Assembly (NCBI GenBank): GCA_947504795.1
Contig: CANNJG010000058.1
Location: forward strand, 1-9,814
Reading direction: 5' to 3'
Origin: Legionellaceae bacterium
Lineage (GTDB): Bacteria > Pseudomonadota > Gammaproteobacteria > Legionellales > Legionellaceae
DNA: 9,814 nt
This document shows, one piece after another, positions 1 to 7,243 of this stretch. How positions within the stretch are numbered: the first letter of the stretch is position 1; the number at the start of each line of letters is the position of its first letter. A model generated the notes under the pieces. It was given only the letters and a program-made list of their open reading frames with translations, was not told where the DNA came from and ran no database searches. The position numbers and the translations under genes were made by a program.

Positions 1-168
1 GACAGCAGAGATACGGCAAAGACGCAACGATTAGCGAATTTACAAGATCCCTTTTCTGTATTTCGTTGTCGAACCATTATGAATTGTGTAACGGCTTGTC
101 CAAAAGGACTCAATCCAAGCAAAGCTATCAGTGAAATTCGACATCAAATGTTGACAGATGAAACATAA
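1..168 (+). CDS. sdhB: Succinate dehydrogenase iron-sulfur subunit, C-terminal end (5' truncated by window)
   Basis: Only the last 55 codons and the TAA stop are present; the gene begins before the window. SdhB is the electron-transfer subunit of membrane-bound succinate:quinone oxidoreductase (complex II) and passes electrons from the flavoprotein SdhA to quinone through three Fe-S clusters. The fragment has the hallmark C-terminal cluster region, with Cys at window codons 23, 29 and 33. The spacing of 6 and 4 equals that of E. coli Cys206, Cys212 and Cys216; the first two are [3Fe-4S] ligands and the last is the final [4Fe-4S] ligand. The segment FRCRTIMNCVTACPKGLNP is nearly identical to the family consensus. 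Position just before sucA is the classic sdh-suc arrangement. A terminator follows 27 bases after the stop. Confidence 0.96.
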   Translation, partial: DSRDTAKTQRLANLQDPFSVFRCRTIMNCVTACPKGLNPSKAISEIRHQMLTDET

Positions 169-194
169 TTCGTATGATGGCTACTTCAAGAAAT

Positions 195-228
195 GCTGCA
201 CCGCTAGGTTTGCAGCTTTTTTGTTTTT
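195..228 (+). terminator. Rho-independent terminator after sdhB
   Basis: A perfect 6-bp stem, GCTGCA (195-200) with TGCAGC (211-216), encloses a 10-base loop in which CC/GG can pair further. It is followed directly by six T, one G and five T (217-228). It begins 27 bases after the sdhB stop and probably ends the sdh transcript, fully or partly. The stem is short, so read-through into sucA, as known for the E. coli sdh-suc locus, is possible. Confidence 0.72.
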
Positions 229-359
229 GAAAGAAAAAAAACGGAGATCGCAAGTTAGGCCTTGGCTCAATACAATCAGTTACTAAGCCTCGTTTTGGAC
301 CCAAGCCCAACCTATGGGGATTAAGCTTTAATAGTGGATATTTTTACTGAGAAGGATAT

Positions 360-376
360 CCAGGACTAAGTTCTGG
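360..376 (+). promoter_or_regulatory. Leader hairpin just upstream of the sucA ribosome binding site
   Basis: CCAGGAC (360-366) and GTTCTGG (370-376) form a 7-bp stem with one G.U pair and a TAA triloop. It lies 14 bases before the sucA Shine-Dalgarno GGAGAA (391-396), which stands 8 bases from the ATG at 405. The structure is visible in the sequence. A role in translation or mRNA stability of sucABCD is inference. No convincing sigma-70 promoter pair could be identified in 229-404, though a sucA promoter is expected there given the terminator upstream. Confidence 0.35.
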
Positions 377-404
377 CTCAAATATTCTTTGGAGAAAGCA
401 ACAT

Positions 405-3206
405 ATGAGTTCAAGTAATGCGCTACAGCAAGCATGGGCCACCGCTTATTTATCAGGTGGTAATATGACCTATGTGGACGGTCTATATGAGGATTATTTA
501 GCTGATCCGTCTGCCGTACCAGCGGAATGGCAAGCAATTTTTCACGCATTGCCCACTACACACTCGCCGGATGTATCTCACCGCGCGATTCAAGCCCATT
601 TTTTGAATAGGGCTGACAAGCCTATGCGTGGGAGCGTAACAGTTGCCCATGACCATCAACAAGCGGTCACAGATTATATCCAAGCCTATCGCATGTTTGG
701 GCACCAGCAAGCTAAATTGGATCCCTTAGATATGACACCACGCTTAGCGCCAGCAAGTCTCAGCTTAGATTATCATCACTTGTCAGGTGTGGATGAAACG
801 AACTTTTTCAACGCAGGTCCTTATTTTTCGCAAAAACCCCTCTCACTAACCGAAATAGAATCGCTTGTGCGAGAAACGTATTGTGGGTCAATCGGCATTC
901 AGTATATGCATCTCTCGAAGGATGACGAGATCCAATGGTTGCAGCAAGCGTTCGAATCTGTTCGCGGTCAAGGACAATTTTCTGCGGATCAAAAAACTAA
1001 TATTTTAAAAGATCTGATCGCAGCAGATGGTTTAGAACGTTATTTGGGAACACGTTATGTAGGACAAAAACGGTTTTCATTGGAAGGGGGGGATTCACTC
1101 ATTCCTTTGATGAACACCTTAATTGACTCCAGCTGTAAACAGCATATCGATGAAGTCGTAGTCGGAATGGCGCATCGTGGTCGACTCAATGTCCTCATCA
1201 ATGTTCTTGGAAAAACCCCCGATGCATTATTTCAAGAATTTGAAGGAAAATATGATACGAGCCGCACCGGCGACGTAAAATATCATTTGGGTTATTCGTC
1301 TGATTTATCTACCCAAGAAGGTTCCGTCGCCCATGTCGTGTTAGCATTTAATCCATCACATTTAGAAATCATTGGCCCCGTAGTGGAGGGATCGAGTCGA
1401 TCCAGAATGCGACGTTTGCATAATTTAGAGTCTAAAGATAAGGTGTTGCCGATCGTGATACATGGGGATGCAGCTTTTGCAGGTCAGGGCGTGGTGATGG
1501 AGACGTTTAATTTTTCTCAAGCACCGGGCTATTGCACGGGTGGGACCGTGCACATTGTAGTGAATAACCAAATTGGATTTACGACGAGTAATCCTAGTGA
1601 TGCCCGCTCTACGGAATACTGTACCGATGTAGCAAAAATGGTTGAAGCGCCGATTTTTCATGTGAATGGTGAAAATCCCGAAGCAGTGGTGTTTGTGACG
1701 CAACTTGCTTTTGCGTTCAGAATGAAATTCAAACGTGATGTCGTCATAGATTTAGTTTGCTACCGTCGTCATGGCCACAATGAAGCCGATGAGCCGGCTA
1801 TCACCCAACCGTTGATGTATCAAAAAATCAAACAACTCAAACCCTTGCGTGAATTATATGCTGAACACTTGATCCAGGCAGGCGTTACTACCGCTGAACA
1901 AGTGAAGCAATGGAATGATAGTTACCAAGATAGCTTGGATAAAGGTAAATCGGTTGTGAAAAGTTTACAAATCAATGTGGCGCGTGCTCATGCGCCTGAT
2001 TGGACCCCTTATTTTAACGCGCAATGGACTGATGAAGCTAAAACCGGCGTTGATCCAAATATTTTAAAATATTTAGCTGATAAATTAATGGTGTTACCTG
2101 AAGGTTTTGTCCTGCATCCTGTTGTAAAACGGATGATGGAAGAGCGCGAGAAAATGGGTAACGGTGAGATTGAGATGAATTGGGGATATGCTGAAACCTT
2201 AGCCTATGCGTCGATTCTGAATGAAGGCTATGAAGTTCGATTGTCCGGTCAAGATTGTGGGCGCGGCACATTTTCGCATCGCCATGCCGTTTTGCATGAT
2301 CAAAAAACCGGTAGATCCTTTATCCCATTGGAACAATTTGTAAAAGATACTGCCTCGTGTTTTTCGGTGATTGATTCGGTTTTATCTGAGGAAGCTGTTT
2401 TAGCATTTGAGTATGGGTATGCTACCTATGATCCGAGCTCATTGGTATTGTGGGAAGCACAATTCGGTGATTTTGTGAATGGTGCACAAGTCGTTATTGA
2501 TCAATTTATTAGTTCGGGTGAACAAAAGTGGGGTCGTCTCTGCGGCCTGGTGATGTTATTACCGCACGGGTATGAAGGGCAAGGTCCTGAACATTCTTCT
2601 GCACGGTTGGAGCGCTTTATGCAATTATGTGCGCAACAAAATATTCAAGTATGTGCACCGACCACCCCTGCGCAAATGTTCCATCTGTTGCGTCGCCAAG
2701 TTTTACGCAAATTCCGTAAACCCTTAATAGTCATGACCCCTAAAAGTATCCTGCGCCATAAATTAGCTGTCTCGACCATGGCAGACTTGGCAAATGGATG
2801 TTTTCAACCGACTATCCCAGAAGTAGATACCGTGGATGCAGCATTGATCACGCGTGTGGTTTTATGTTGCGGTAAGGTATATTATGATCTCCTGAAAAAA
2901 CGTCGAGAAGCACAGTGCCAACAGGTTGCCATTATACGCATTGAACAATTGTATCCTTTTCCAAACCAAGCACTCACGGCGATTTTGAACGAATATCCGA
3001 ATGCAAAAACGATCGTGTGGTGTCAAGAAGAACCACAGAATCAAGGGGTATGGTTCGCATCCCAACATCATATTAAAGAATGTTTGCATGATGACCAAAG
3101 TTTATTGTATGCAGGCCGGGGATTCACTGCGGCACCGGCTGGAGGTAGTGCAAAAGCGCACGCTGTACAGCAAGAGTCATTAGTGAATGAAGCGTTGGGA
3201 ATCTAA
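405..3206 (+). CDS. sucA: 2-oxoglutarate dehydrogenase E1 component
   Basis: Thiamine-diphosphate-dependent E1 subunit of the 2-oxoglutarate dehydrogenase complex: it decarboxylates 2-oxoglutarate and transfers the succinyl group to the lipoyl arm of SucB, in the cytoplasm. At 933 aa it equals the E. coli protein in length. Visible landmarks are an N-terminal helix starting near residue 25 (YVDGLYEDYLADP), of the kind that binds E2/E3; GMAHRGRLNVL at 254-264; the diphosphate-binding GDAAFAGQG from residue 354; NNQIGF at 387-392; and CYRRHGHNEADEP from residue 452. The C-terminal half has the transketolase-like pyrimidine domain, with RGTFSHRHAV, FGDFVNGAQ and LLPHGYEGQGPEHSSARLER. The closing domain includes RIEQLYPFP. 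The start is set by GGAGAA 8 bases upstream and by the conserved N-terminus. It heads the sucABCD run; sucB follows after 36 bases. No lpd (E3) gene is in the window. I see no damage or missing catalytic motif. Confidence 0.98.
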   Translation: MSSSNALQQAWATAYLSGGNMTYVDGLYEDYLADPSAVPAEWQAIFHALPTTHSPDVSHRAIQAHFLNRADKPMRGSVTVAHDHQQAVTDYIQAYRMFGHQQAKLDPLDMTPRLAPASLSLDYHHLSGVDETNFFNAGPYFSQKPLSLTEIESLVRETYCGSIGIQYMHLSKDDEIQWLQQAFESVRGQGQFSADQKTNILKDLIAADGLERYLGTRYVGQKRFSLEGGDSLIPLMNTLIDSSCKQHIDEVVVGMAHRGRLNVLINVLGKTPDALFQEFEGKYDTSRTGDVKYHLGYSSDLSTQEGSVAHVVLAFNPSHLEIIGPVVEGSSRSRMRRLHNLESKDKVLPIVIHGDAAFAGQGVVMETFNFSQAPGYCTGGTVHIVVNNQIGFTTSNPSDARSTEYCTDVAKMVEAPIFHVNGENPEAVVFVTQLAFAFRMKFKRDVVIDLVCYRRHGHNEADEPAITQPLMYQKIKQLKPLRELYAEHLIQAGVTTAEQVKQWNDSYQDSLDKGKSVVKSLQINVARAHAPDWTPYFNAQWTDEAKTGVDPNILKYLADKLMVLPEGFVLHPVVKRMMEEREKMGNGEIEMNWGYAETLAYASILNEGYEVRLSGQDCGRGTFSHRHAVLHDQKTGRSFIPLEQFVKDTASCFSVIDSVLSEEAVLAFEYGYATYDPSSLVLWEAQFGDFVNGAQVVIDQFISSGEQKWGRLCGLVMLLPHGYEGQGPEHSSARLERFMQLCAQQNIQVCAPTTPAQMFHLLRRQVLRKFRKPLIVMTPKSILRHKLAVSTMADLANGCFQPTIPEVDTVDAALITRVVLCCGKVYYDLLKKRREAQCQQVAIIRIEQLYPFPNQALTAILNEYPNAKTIVWCQEEPQNQGVWFASQHHIKECLHDDQSLLYAGRGFTAAPAGGSAKAHAVQQESLVNEALGI

Positions 3207-3242
3207 AAAATTTTATGCCCTTTTTTAAAATAGGAAACAACT

Positions 3243-4445
3243 ATGTCTATCGAAGTGAAAGTACCTGCATTACCTGAATCCGTCGCCGATGCCACCATAG
3301 CAGCATGGCACAAAAAAGCCGGCGATGCCGTATCCCGTGGGGAAAATATACTTGATTTAGAAACCGACAAAGTCGTGCTTGAAGTCCCTGCACCTGCAGA
3401 TGGTGTATTGAGTGAGATTACATGCGAAGTAGGTGCTGTCGTGACATCTGGGCAATTGCTTGCAAAAATTGATGAATTGGCTAAAGCGCCTGCATCCGAT
3501 CCAAAGCCAGCTGATGCAATAAAATCTCCAGTGGAAACAAAGCCTGTCGCTGACGTAAACGACATCAACAAAACAGAAACAGTAGCAACGGGCCCAGCGG
3601 TACGCCGATTATTAGCCGAGCATGATGTGGATCCGAACAAAATACAAGGTTCTGGCAAAGATGGGCGTTTGACTAAGCCTGATGTGATAGGGTTCATTGA
3701 AAACGGACGCCAAATCGCAAGTCAAATCAGTGCCGGACCTGGTGCGCGCGAGGAGCGGCGCGTGCCGATGAGTCGATTGCGAATTAAGGTAGCAGAAAGG
3801 CTCGTTTCAGCACAACACTCTGCGGCTATGTTGACCACCTTTAATGAAGTCAATTTGCAAGCGGTGATGGGGCTTAGATCCCAATATAAAGACAGTTTTG
3901 AAAAAAAACATGGGGTTAAGTTAGGCTTTATGTCCTTCTTTACCAAAGCAGTCGTAGAGTCATTGAAAAAATTCCCCGTTGTCAATGCATCGATTGATGG
4001 TACGGATGTGGTTTACCATGGTTATTATGACGTGGGTATTGCGGTAACGACCGAGCGGGGTCTCGTAGTCCCTGTGGTGCGCAACGCGGATCAGTTAAGT
4101 CTCGCTGAGATTGAGCAAACCATCGTAGATGCCGCCGGTCGTGCGCGCAGTGGTAAACTTACCTTAGAAGAGTTACAAGGCGGTACCTTCACGATTACCA
4201 ATGGTGGTATTTTTGGATCGTTGCTCTCCACGCCTATTATTAATCCCCCGCAAACAGCTATTTTAGGGATGCATAAAATCGAAGATCGTCCAGTAGTTGA
4301 AAAAGGTCAAATTGTAATTCGACCTATGATGTACCTTGCACTGTCCTATGACCATCGTCTTATAGATGGCAAAGATTCTGTGCAATTCTTAGTGAGTGTC
4401 AAAGAGTTATTGGAAGACCCTGCGCGCTTGTTGCTTAATGTTTAA
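3243..4445 (+). CDS. sucB: Dihydrolipoyllysine-residue succinyltransferase (E2 of 2-oxoglutarate dehydrogenase)
   Basis: Core subunit of the 2-oxoglutarate dehydrogenase complex: it accepts the succinyl group from SucA on its lipoyl arm and passes it to CoA. At 400 aa it is close to the usual ~405. Domain order: one lipoyl domain (about 1-75) with the lipoylated Lys43 in ETDKVVLE; an Ala/Pro/Lys-rich flexible linker (about 78-115); a peripheral subunit-binding domain (about 116-152, GPAVRRLLAEHDVDP through GRLTKPDV); and a catalytic acyltransferase domain from about 170. This last carries GTFTITNGGIFGS and the active-site motif LSYDHRLIDGKDS with His371 and Asp375. The single lipoyl domain, and the match to SucB rather than AceF or branched-chain E2, go with the neighbours sucA and sucC. 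AGGAAA (3232-3237) lies 5 bases before the ATG. The 36-base sucA-sucB gap is A/T-rich with no clear terminator. Confidence 0.98.
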   Translation: MSIEVKVPALPESVADATIAAWHKKAGDAVSRGENILDLETDKVVLEVPAPADGVLSEITCEVGAVVTSGQLLAKIDELAKAPASDPKPADAIKSPVETKPVADVNDINKTETVATGPAVRRLLAEHDVDPNKIQGSGKDGRLTKPDVIGFIENGRQIASQISAGPGAREERRVPMSRLRIKVAERLVSAQHSAAMLTTFNEVNLQAVMGLRSQYKDSFEKKHGVKLGFMSFFTKAVVESLKKFPVVNASIDGTDVVYHGYYDVGIAVTTERGLVVPVVRNADQLSLAEIEQTIVDAAGRARSGKLTLEELQGGTFTITNGGIFGSLLSTPIINPPQTAILGMHKIEDRPVVEKGQIVIRPMMYLALSYDHRLIDGKDSVQFLVSVKELLEDPARLLLNV

Positions 4446-4446
4446 T

Positions 4447-4451
4447 TAGGA
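4447..4451 (+). promoter_or_regulatory. Ribosome binding site that fixes the sucC start at 4460
   Basis: TAGGA lies 8 bases upstream of ATG 4460, normal spacing. It is only 2 bases upstream of the in-frame TTG at 4454, too close for initiation there. Together with the conserved MNLHEYQAKQLL N-terminus this rules against the longer TTG-initiated reading. Confidence 0.7.
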
Positions 4452-4459
4452 TTTTGCCG

Positions 4460-5620
4460 ATGAATTTACATGAATATCAAGCCAAGCAATTGTTGGCACG
4501 TTACAATCTACCTGTCCCAAAAGGGGGCGTCGCTTTTAATGCAGAAGAAGCGATACAAGTGACTCAACAGTTATCAACTACCAGCTGGGTTGCAAAAGCA
4601 CAAGTTCATGCCGGTGGTCGCGGTAAAGCGGGTGGCGTGAAGTTAGTGAACACGCGTGAAGAATTAGAGCAGTTTGCAACGTCGATTTTAGGCACGCGTT
4701 TGATCACGTACCAAACCACTGCAAAGGGTCAGCCTGTTCATGCGTTACTGGTAGAAGAGACGTGTGAGATCGATAGAGAGTTGTATTTGGGCGCTGTAGT
4801 CGACCGTGCGTCTAGACGCGTGGTGTTTATGGCATCGACTGAAGGTGGTGTTGATATTGAAACCGTTGCGGCACATACCCCTGAGAAAATATTGACTATT
4901 ACGATGGATCCTTTAGTGGGTATTATGCCTTACCAATGTCGTCAAGTAGGGTTTAATCTAGGCCTAAATGCCAAGCAAATCATCCAACTTACAAATTTAA
5001 TGATGGGGTTAGGCAAGATGTATGTTGAGTGTGATTTAGCGCTTTTAGAAATCAATCCGTTAGTGGTGACTAAATCCGGCGATCTATTGTGCTTGGATGG
5101 CAAAATTAGTATTGATGATAATGCTTTATTTCGACATCCTGATTTGAAAGTTATGCGCGATCCGTCTCAAGAAGATCAAAGAGAAAATCGAGCCCACGAT
5201 TTCGAATTAAACTATATTCCATTGGACGGTGAAATCGGCTGTATGGTGAATGGCGCAGGATTGGCGATGGCGACTATGGACGTCATTAAATTACACGGGG
5301 GAGAACCTGCGAATTTTCTAGACGTTGGCGGTGGCGCTACCAAAGAACGGGTGACCGAAGCATTCAAGATTATTTTATCGGATGATAACGTTAAAGGTAT
5401 TTTAGTGAATATTTTTGGTGGCATTGTGCGCTGTGATTTAATTGCCGAAGGTATTCTCGCAGCAGTTAAAGAAGTGCAGCTCAAGATCCCAGTGGTCGTG
5501 CGTCTTGAAGGCAATAATTCTGATTTAGGCGCCGAAATCCTCACCAAGAGTGGATTGAATGTCATTTCTGCATCCGGTTTGACCGATGCGGCCCAAAAAA
5601 TAGTTAAAGCGGTAGCTTAG
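4460..5620 (+). CDS. sucC: Succinyl-CoA synthetase (succinate-CoA ligase, ADP-forming), beta subunit
   Basis: Nucleotide-binding and succinate-binding subunit of succinyl-CoA synthetase, which converts succinyl-CoA, phosphate and NDP to succinate, CoA and NTP; it pairs with SucD. At 386 aa it is close to the 388 of E. coli. An N-terminal ATP-grasp domain (about 1-235) starts MNLHEYQAKQLLARY. It shows Lys46 in VAKAQVHAGGRGKAGG (nucleotide binding) and the Mg-site residues Asn199 (LEINPLVV) and Asp213 (LCLDGKIS). With the ATG at 4460 these numbers coincide with E. coli, which supports this start over an in-frame TTG two codons upstream. The C-terminal CoA-ligase domain has NGAGLAMATMD, FLDVGGGA and NIFGGIVRCD. 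It follows sucB by 14 bases, and sucD starts 8 bases after its TAG, which indicates one operon with coupled translation. Confidence 0.98.
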   Translation: MNLHEYQAKQLLARYNLPVPKGGVAFNAEEAIQVTQQLSTTSWVAKAQVHAGGRGKAGGVKLVNTREELEQFATSILGTRLITYQTTAKGQPVHALLVEETCEIDRELYLGAVVDRASRRVVFMASTEGGVDIETVAAHTPEKILTITMDPLVGIMPYQCRQVGFNLGLNAKQIIQLTNLMMGLGKMYVECDLALLEINPLVVTKSGDLLCLDGKISIDDNALFRHPDLKVMRDPSQEDQRENRAHDFELNYIPLDGEIGCMVNGAGLAMATMDVIKLHGGEPANFLDVGGGATKERVTEAFKIILSDDNVKGILVNIFGGIVRCDLIAEGILAAVKEVQLKIPVVVRLEGNNSDLGAEILTKSGLNVISASGLTDAAQKIVKAVA

Positions 5621-5628
5621 AGGTCAAT

Positions 5629-6501
5629 ATGAGTATATTAATTAATAAAAACACCCGTGTCATTTGTCAAGGATTTACAGGGAAGCAAGGAACCTTTCAT
5701 ACGGAGCAAGCTGTTGCTTACGGTACTAAAATGGTGGGTGGGGTAACACCTGGAAAGGGAGGGCAAATCCATTTGTCGTTGCCGGTTTTTAATACGGTTC
5801 GCGAAGCGGTTGAACAAACAAAAGCGACTGCAAGCGTCATTTATGTCCCGGCGCCTTTTTGTAAAGATTCTATTCTAGAAGCGGCGGATGCGGGTATCGA
5901 ATTGATAATTTGTATTACCGAGGGTGTCCCAGTTTTAGATATGCTAGAAGTCAAAGACTATCTTGTGAATAATACCCAGAGTCGTTTGGTGGGCCCCAAC
6001 TGCCCGGGTGTGATTACGCCTGGTGAATGTAAAATAGGGATTATGCCGGGGTCAATCCATTTACCTGGCCGTGTCGGTATTGTGTCACGTTCGGGTACCT
6101 TGACGTATGAGGCCGTGAAACAAACAACAGATAATGGTTTGGGACAAAGTACGTGTGTGGGTATTGGGGGCGATCCTATTCCCGGCAGTACGTTTATAGA
6201 TATCTTGGCGTTATTTGAAAAAGATCCTCAAACAGAAGCGATTATTTTAGTCGGTGAAATTGGAGGCTCTGCTGAGGAAGAAGCAGCCGAGTATATTAAA
6301 GCGCACGTAACAAAACCTGTGGTATCTTATATCGCAGGGGTTACTGCGCCTCCAGGCAAGCGCATGGGGCATGCAGGGGCTATTATTTCAGGTGGGAAAG
6401 GGACTGCAGCGGATAAATTTGCGGCGCTGCAAGCAGCGGGTGTGCGTACCGTGAATTCTCCTGCTGATTTAGGGGAAGCAGTTGCCGAAGTTCTGAAATA
6501 A
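5629..6501 (+). CDS. sucD: Succinyl-CoA synthetase (succinate-CoA ligase), alpha subunit
   Basis: CoA-binding subunit that carries the transient phosphohistidine of succinyl-CoA synthetase. At 290 aa it is one residue longer than the usual E. coli form. An N-terminal Rossmann-type CoA-binding domain shows GFTGKQGTFHTEQA and GGVTPGKGG. It is followed by PAPFCKDSILEAADAG and CITEGVPVLDM, then the ligase domain with GPNCPGVITP, GIVSRSGTLTYE and GIGGDPIPGSTFID. The phosphorylated histidine is His248 in KRMGHAGAIISGG. GAGGT, overlapping the sucC stop, lies 4 bases before the ATG. pdxH begins 9 bases after the TAA. Confidence 0.98.
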   Translation: MSILINKNTRVICQGFTGKQGTFHTEQAVAYGTKMVGGVTPGKGGQIHLSLPVFNTVREAVEQTKATASVIYVPAPFCKDSILEAADAGIELIICITEGVPVLDMLEVKDYLVNNTQSRLVGPNCPGVITPGECKIGIMPGSIHLPGRVGIVSRSGTLTYEAVKQTTDNGLGQSTCVGIGGDPIPGSTFIDILALFEKDPQTEAIILVGEIGGSAEEEAAEYIKAHVTKPVVSYIAGVTAPPGKRMGHAGAIISGGKGTAADKFAALQAAGVRTVNSPADLGEAVAEVLK

Positions 6502-6510
6502 CGAGTTGCT

Positions 6511-7167
6511 GTGAAGCTTAATCATTTTATCGACGATCTTGCCCATACCCGAGAAGACTACGGGGATGTAGTATTACTTGAGACTCAAATGCACGCGGAT
6601 CCACTGATGCAATTTGCAGAGTGGTTCGCGGCTTATAGTGCCCTAAATCCGCAAACAGCCAACGCCATGGTGTTGTCAACCGTCGATAGTCAGAATCATC
6701 CTGATTCACGTGTCGTATTATTGAAAGAATTGGACAAAAATCAATTTATCTTCTATACCCAATATAATGGTGCAAAAGGATTGCAGATGGAAATGAATCC
6801 TTTTGTAGCGTTGAACTTCTACTGGTCGCAGCAAGCGCGGCAGGTTCGGGTTAGGGGTGTGGTCCACCGAATCAGTGCGATAGAATCAGATAAGTATTTT
6901 GTTTCTAGACCTAGAGAAAGTCAATTAAGCGCCATGACTTCTTCGCAAAGCATGGAATTGAGTGGACGATCGGAATTAGAGCAAGCCTATCTGCAATTAG
7001 ATAGTGCTTATGCAGGAAAACCCATTCCTCGCCCTGAATGTTGGGGAGGATATGCAGTTGTACCGGATCAAATTGAATTTTGGCAAGGTCGAAATAATCG
7101 CTTGCACGATAGAATCCAATATAGTCGCCAAGGCGACACTTGGCGTCGATGTCGCTTAGCCCCATAA
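6511..7167 (+). CDS. pdxH: Pyridoxamine/pyridoxine 5'-phosphate oxidase
   Basis: FMN enzyme that oxidises pyridoxine or pyridoxamine 5'-phosphate to pyridoxal 5'-phosphate, the last step of PLP synthesis and salvage, in the cytoplasm. It has 218 aa, the same length as E. coli PdxH, and aligns to it without net gaps. As I recall the E. coli sites, the substrate residues Arg14, Tyr17, Lys72, Tyr129, Arg133, Ser137 and RLH 197-199 are present. So are the FMN residues RVVLLK 67-72, Tyr82-Thr83, Lys89, Gln111, Gln146-Ser147, Trp191 and Arg201. The FMN contact Arg88 is Ala here. The usual GAW near 140-142 reads SAM. The start is GTG at 6511. It is the first start codon after an in-frame TAA (the sucD stop, four codons upstream), and it keeps Arg14 and Tyr17 in register. 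The upstream Shine-Dalgarno is weak, so coupling to sucD is likely. Confidence 0.95.
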   Translation: MKLNHFIDDLAHTREDYGDVVLLETQMHADPLMQFAEWFAAYSALNPQTANAMVLSTVDSQNHPDSRVVLLKELDKNQFIFYTQYNGAKGLQMEMNPFVALNFYWSQQARQVRVRGVVHRISAIESDKYFVSRPRESQLSAMTSSQSMELSGRSELEQAYLQLDSAYAGKPIPRPECWGGYAVVPDQIEFWQGRNNRLHDRIQYSRQGDTWRRCRLAP

Positions 7168-7175
7168 CTACAAGG

Positions 7176-7191
7176 GTAGCGATTTCGCTGC
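7176..7191 (+). other. Short hairpin between pdxH and the RMF-like gene
   Basis: GTAGCG (7176-7181) and CGCTGC (7186-7191) form a 6-bp stem with one G.U pair and an ATTT loop, 8 bases after the pdxH stop. No T-run follows, so it is not a standard intrinsic terminator. It could stabilise the 3' end of a processed suc-pdxH transcript, but that is inference. Confidence 0.3.
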
Positions 7192-7243
7192 AGTAGATTA
7201 ATAGAGTCGTAGCTAGTATTGCTGTTAATTAAGGAGCATCACC

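Noticed and set aside
295..332. Possible sigma-70 promoter for sucA: TTGGAC (295-300) and TTTAAT (327-332)
   Set aside because: The spacing between the boxes is 26 bases, far from 17, and no better-spaced partner exists for either.
3203..3697. A 164-codon minus-strand open frame across the sucB start
   Set aside because: It lies antisense to the lipoyl domain and linker of sucB, has low-complexity Ser/Ala/Thr-rich content typical of a shadow frame, and has no family likeness.
5212..5565. A 117-codon minus-strand open frame inside sucC
   Set aside because: It is wholly antisense to a strongly conserved part of sucC and its composition is that of a complementary-strand shadow.
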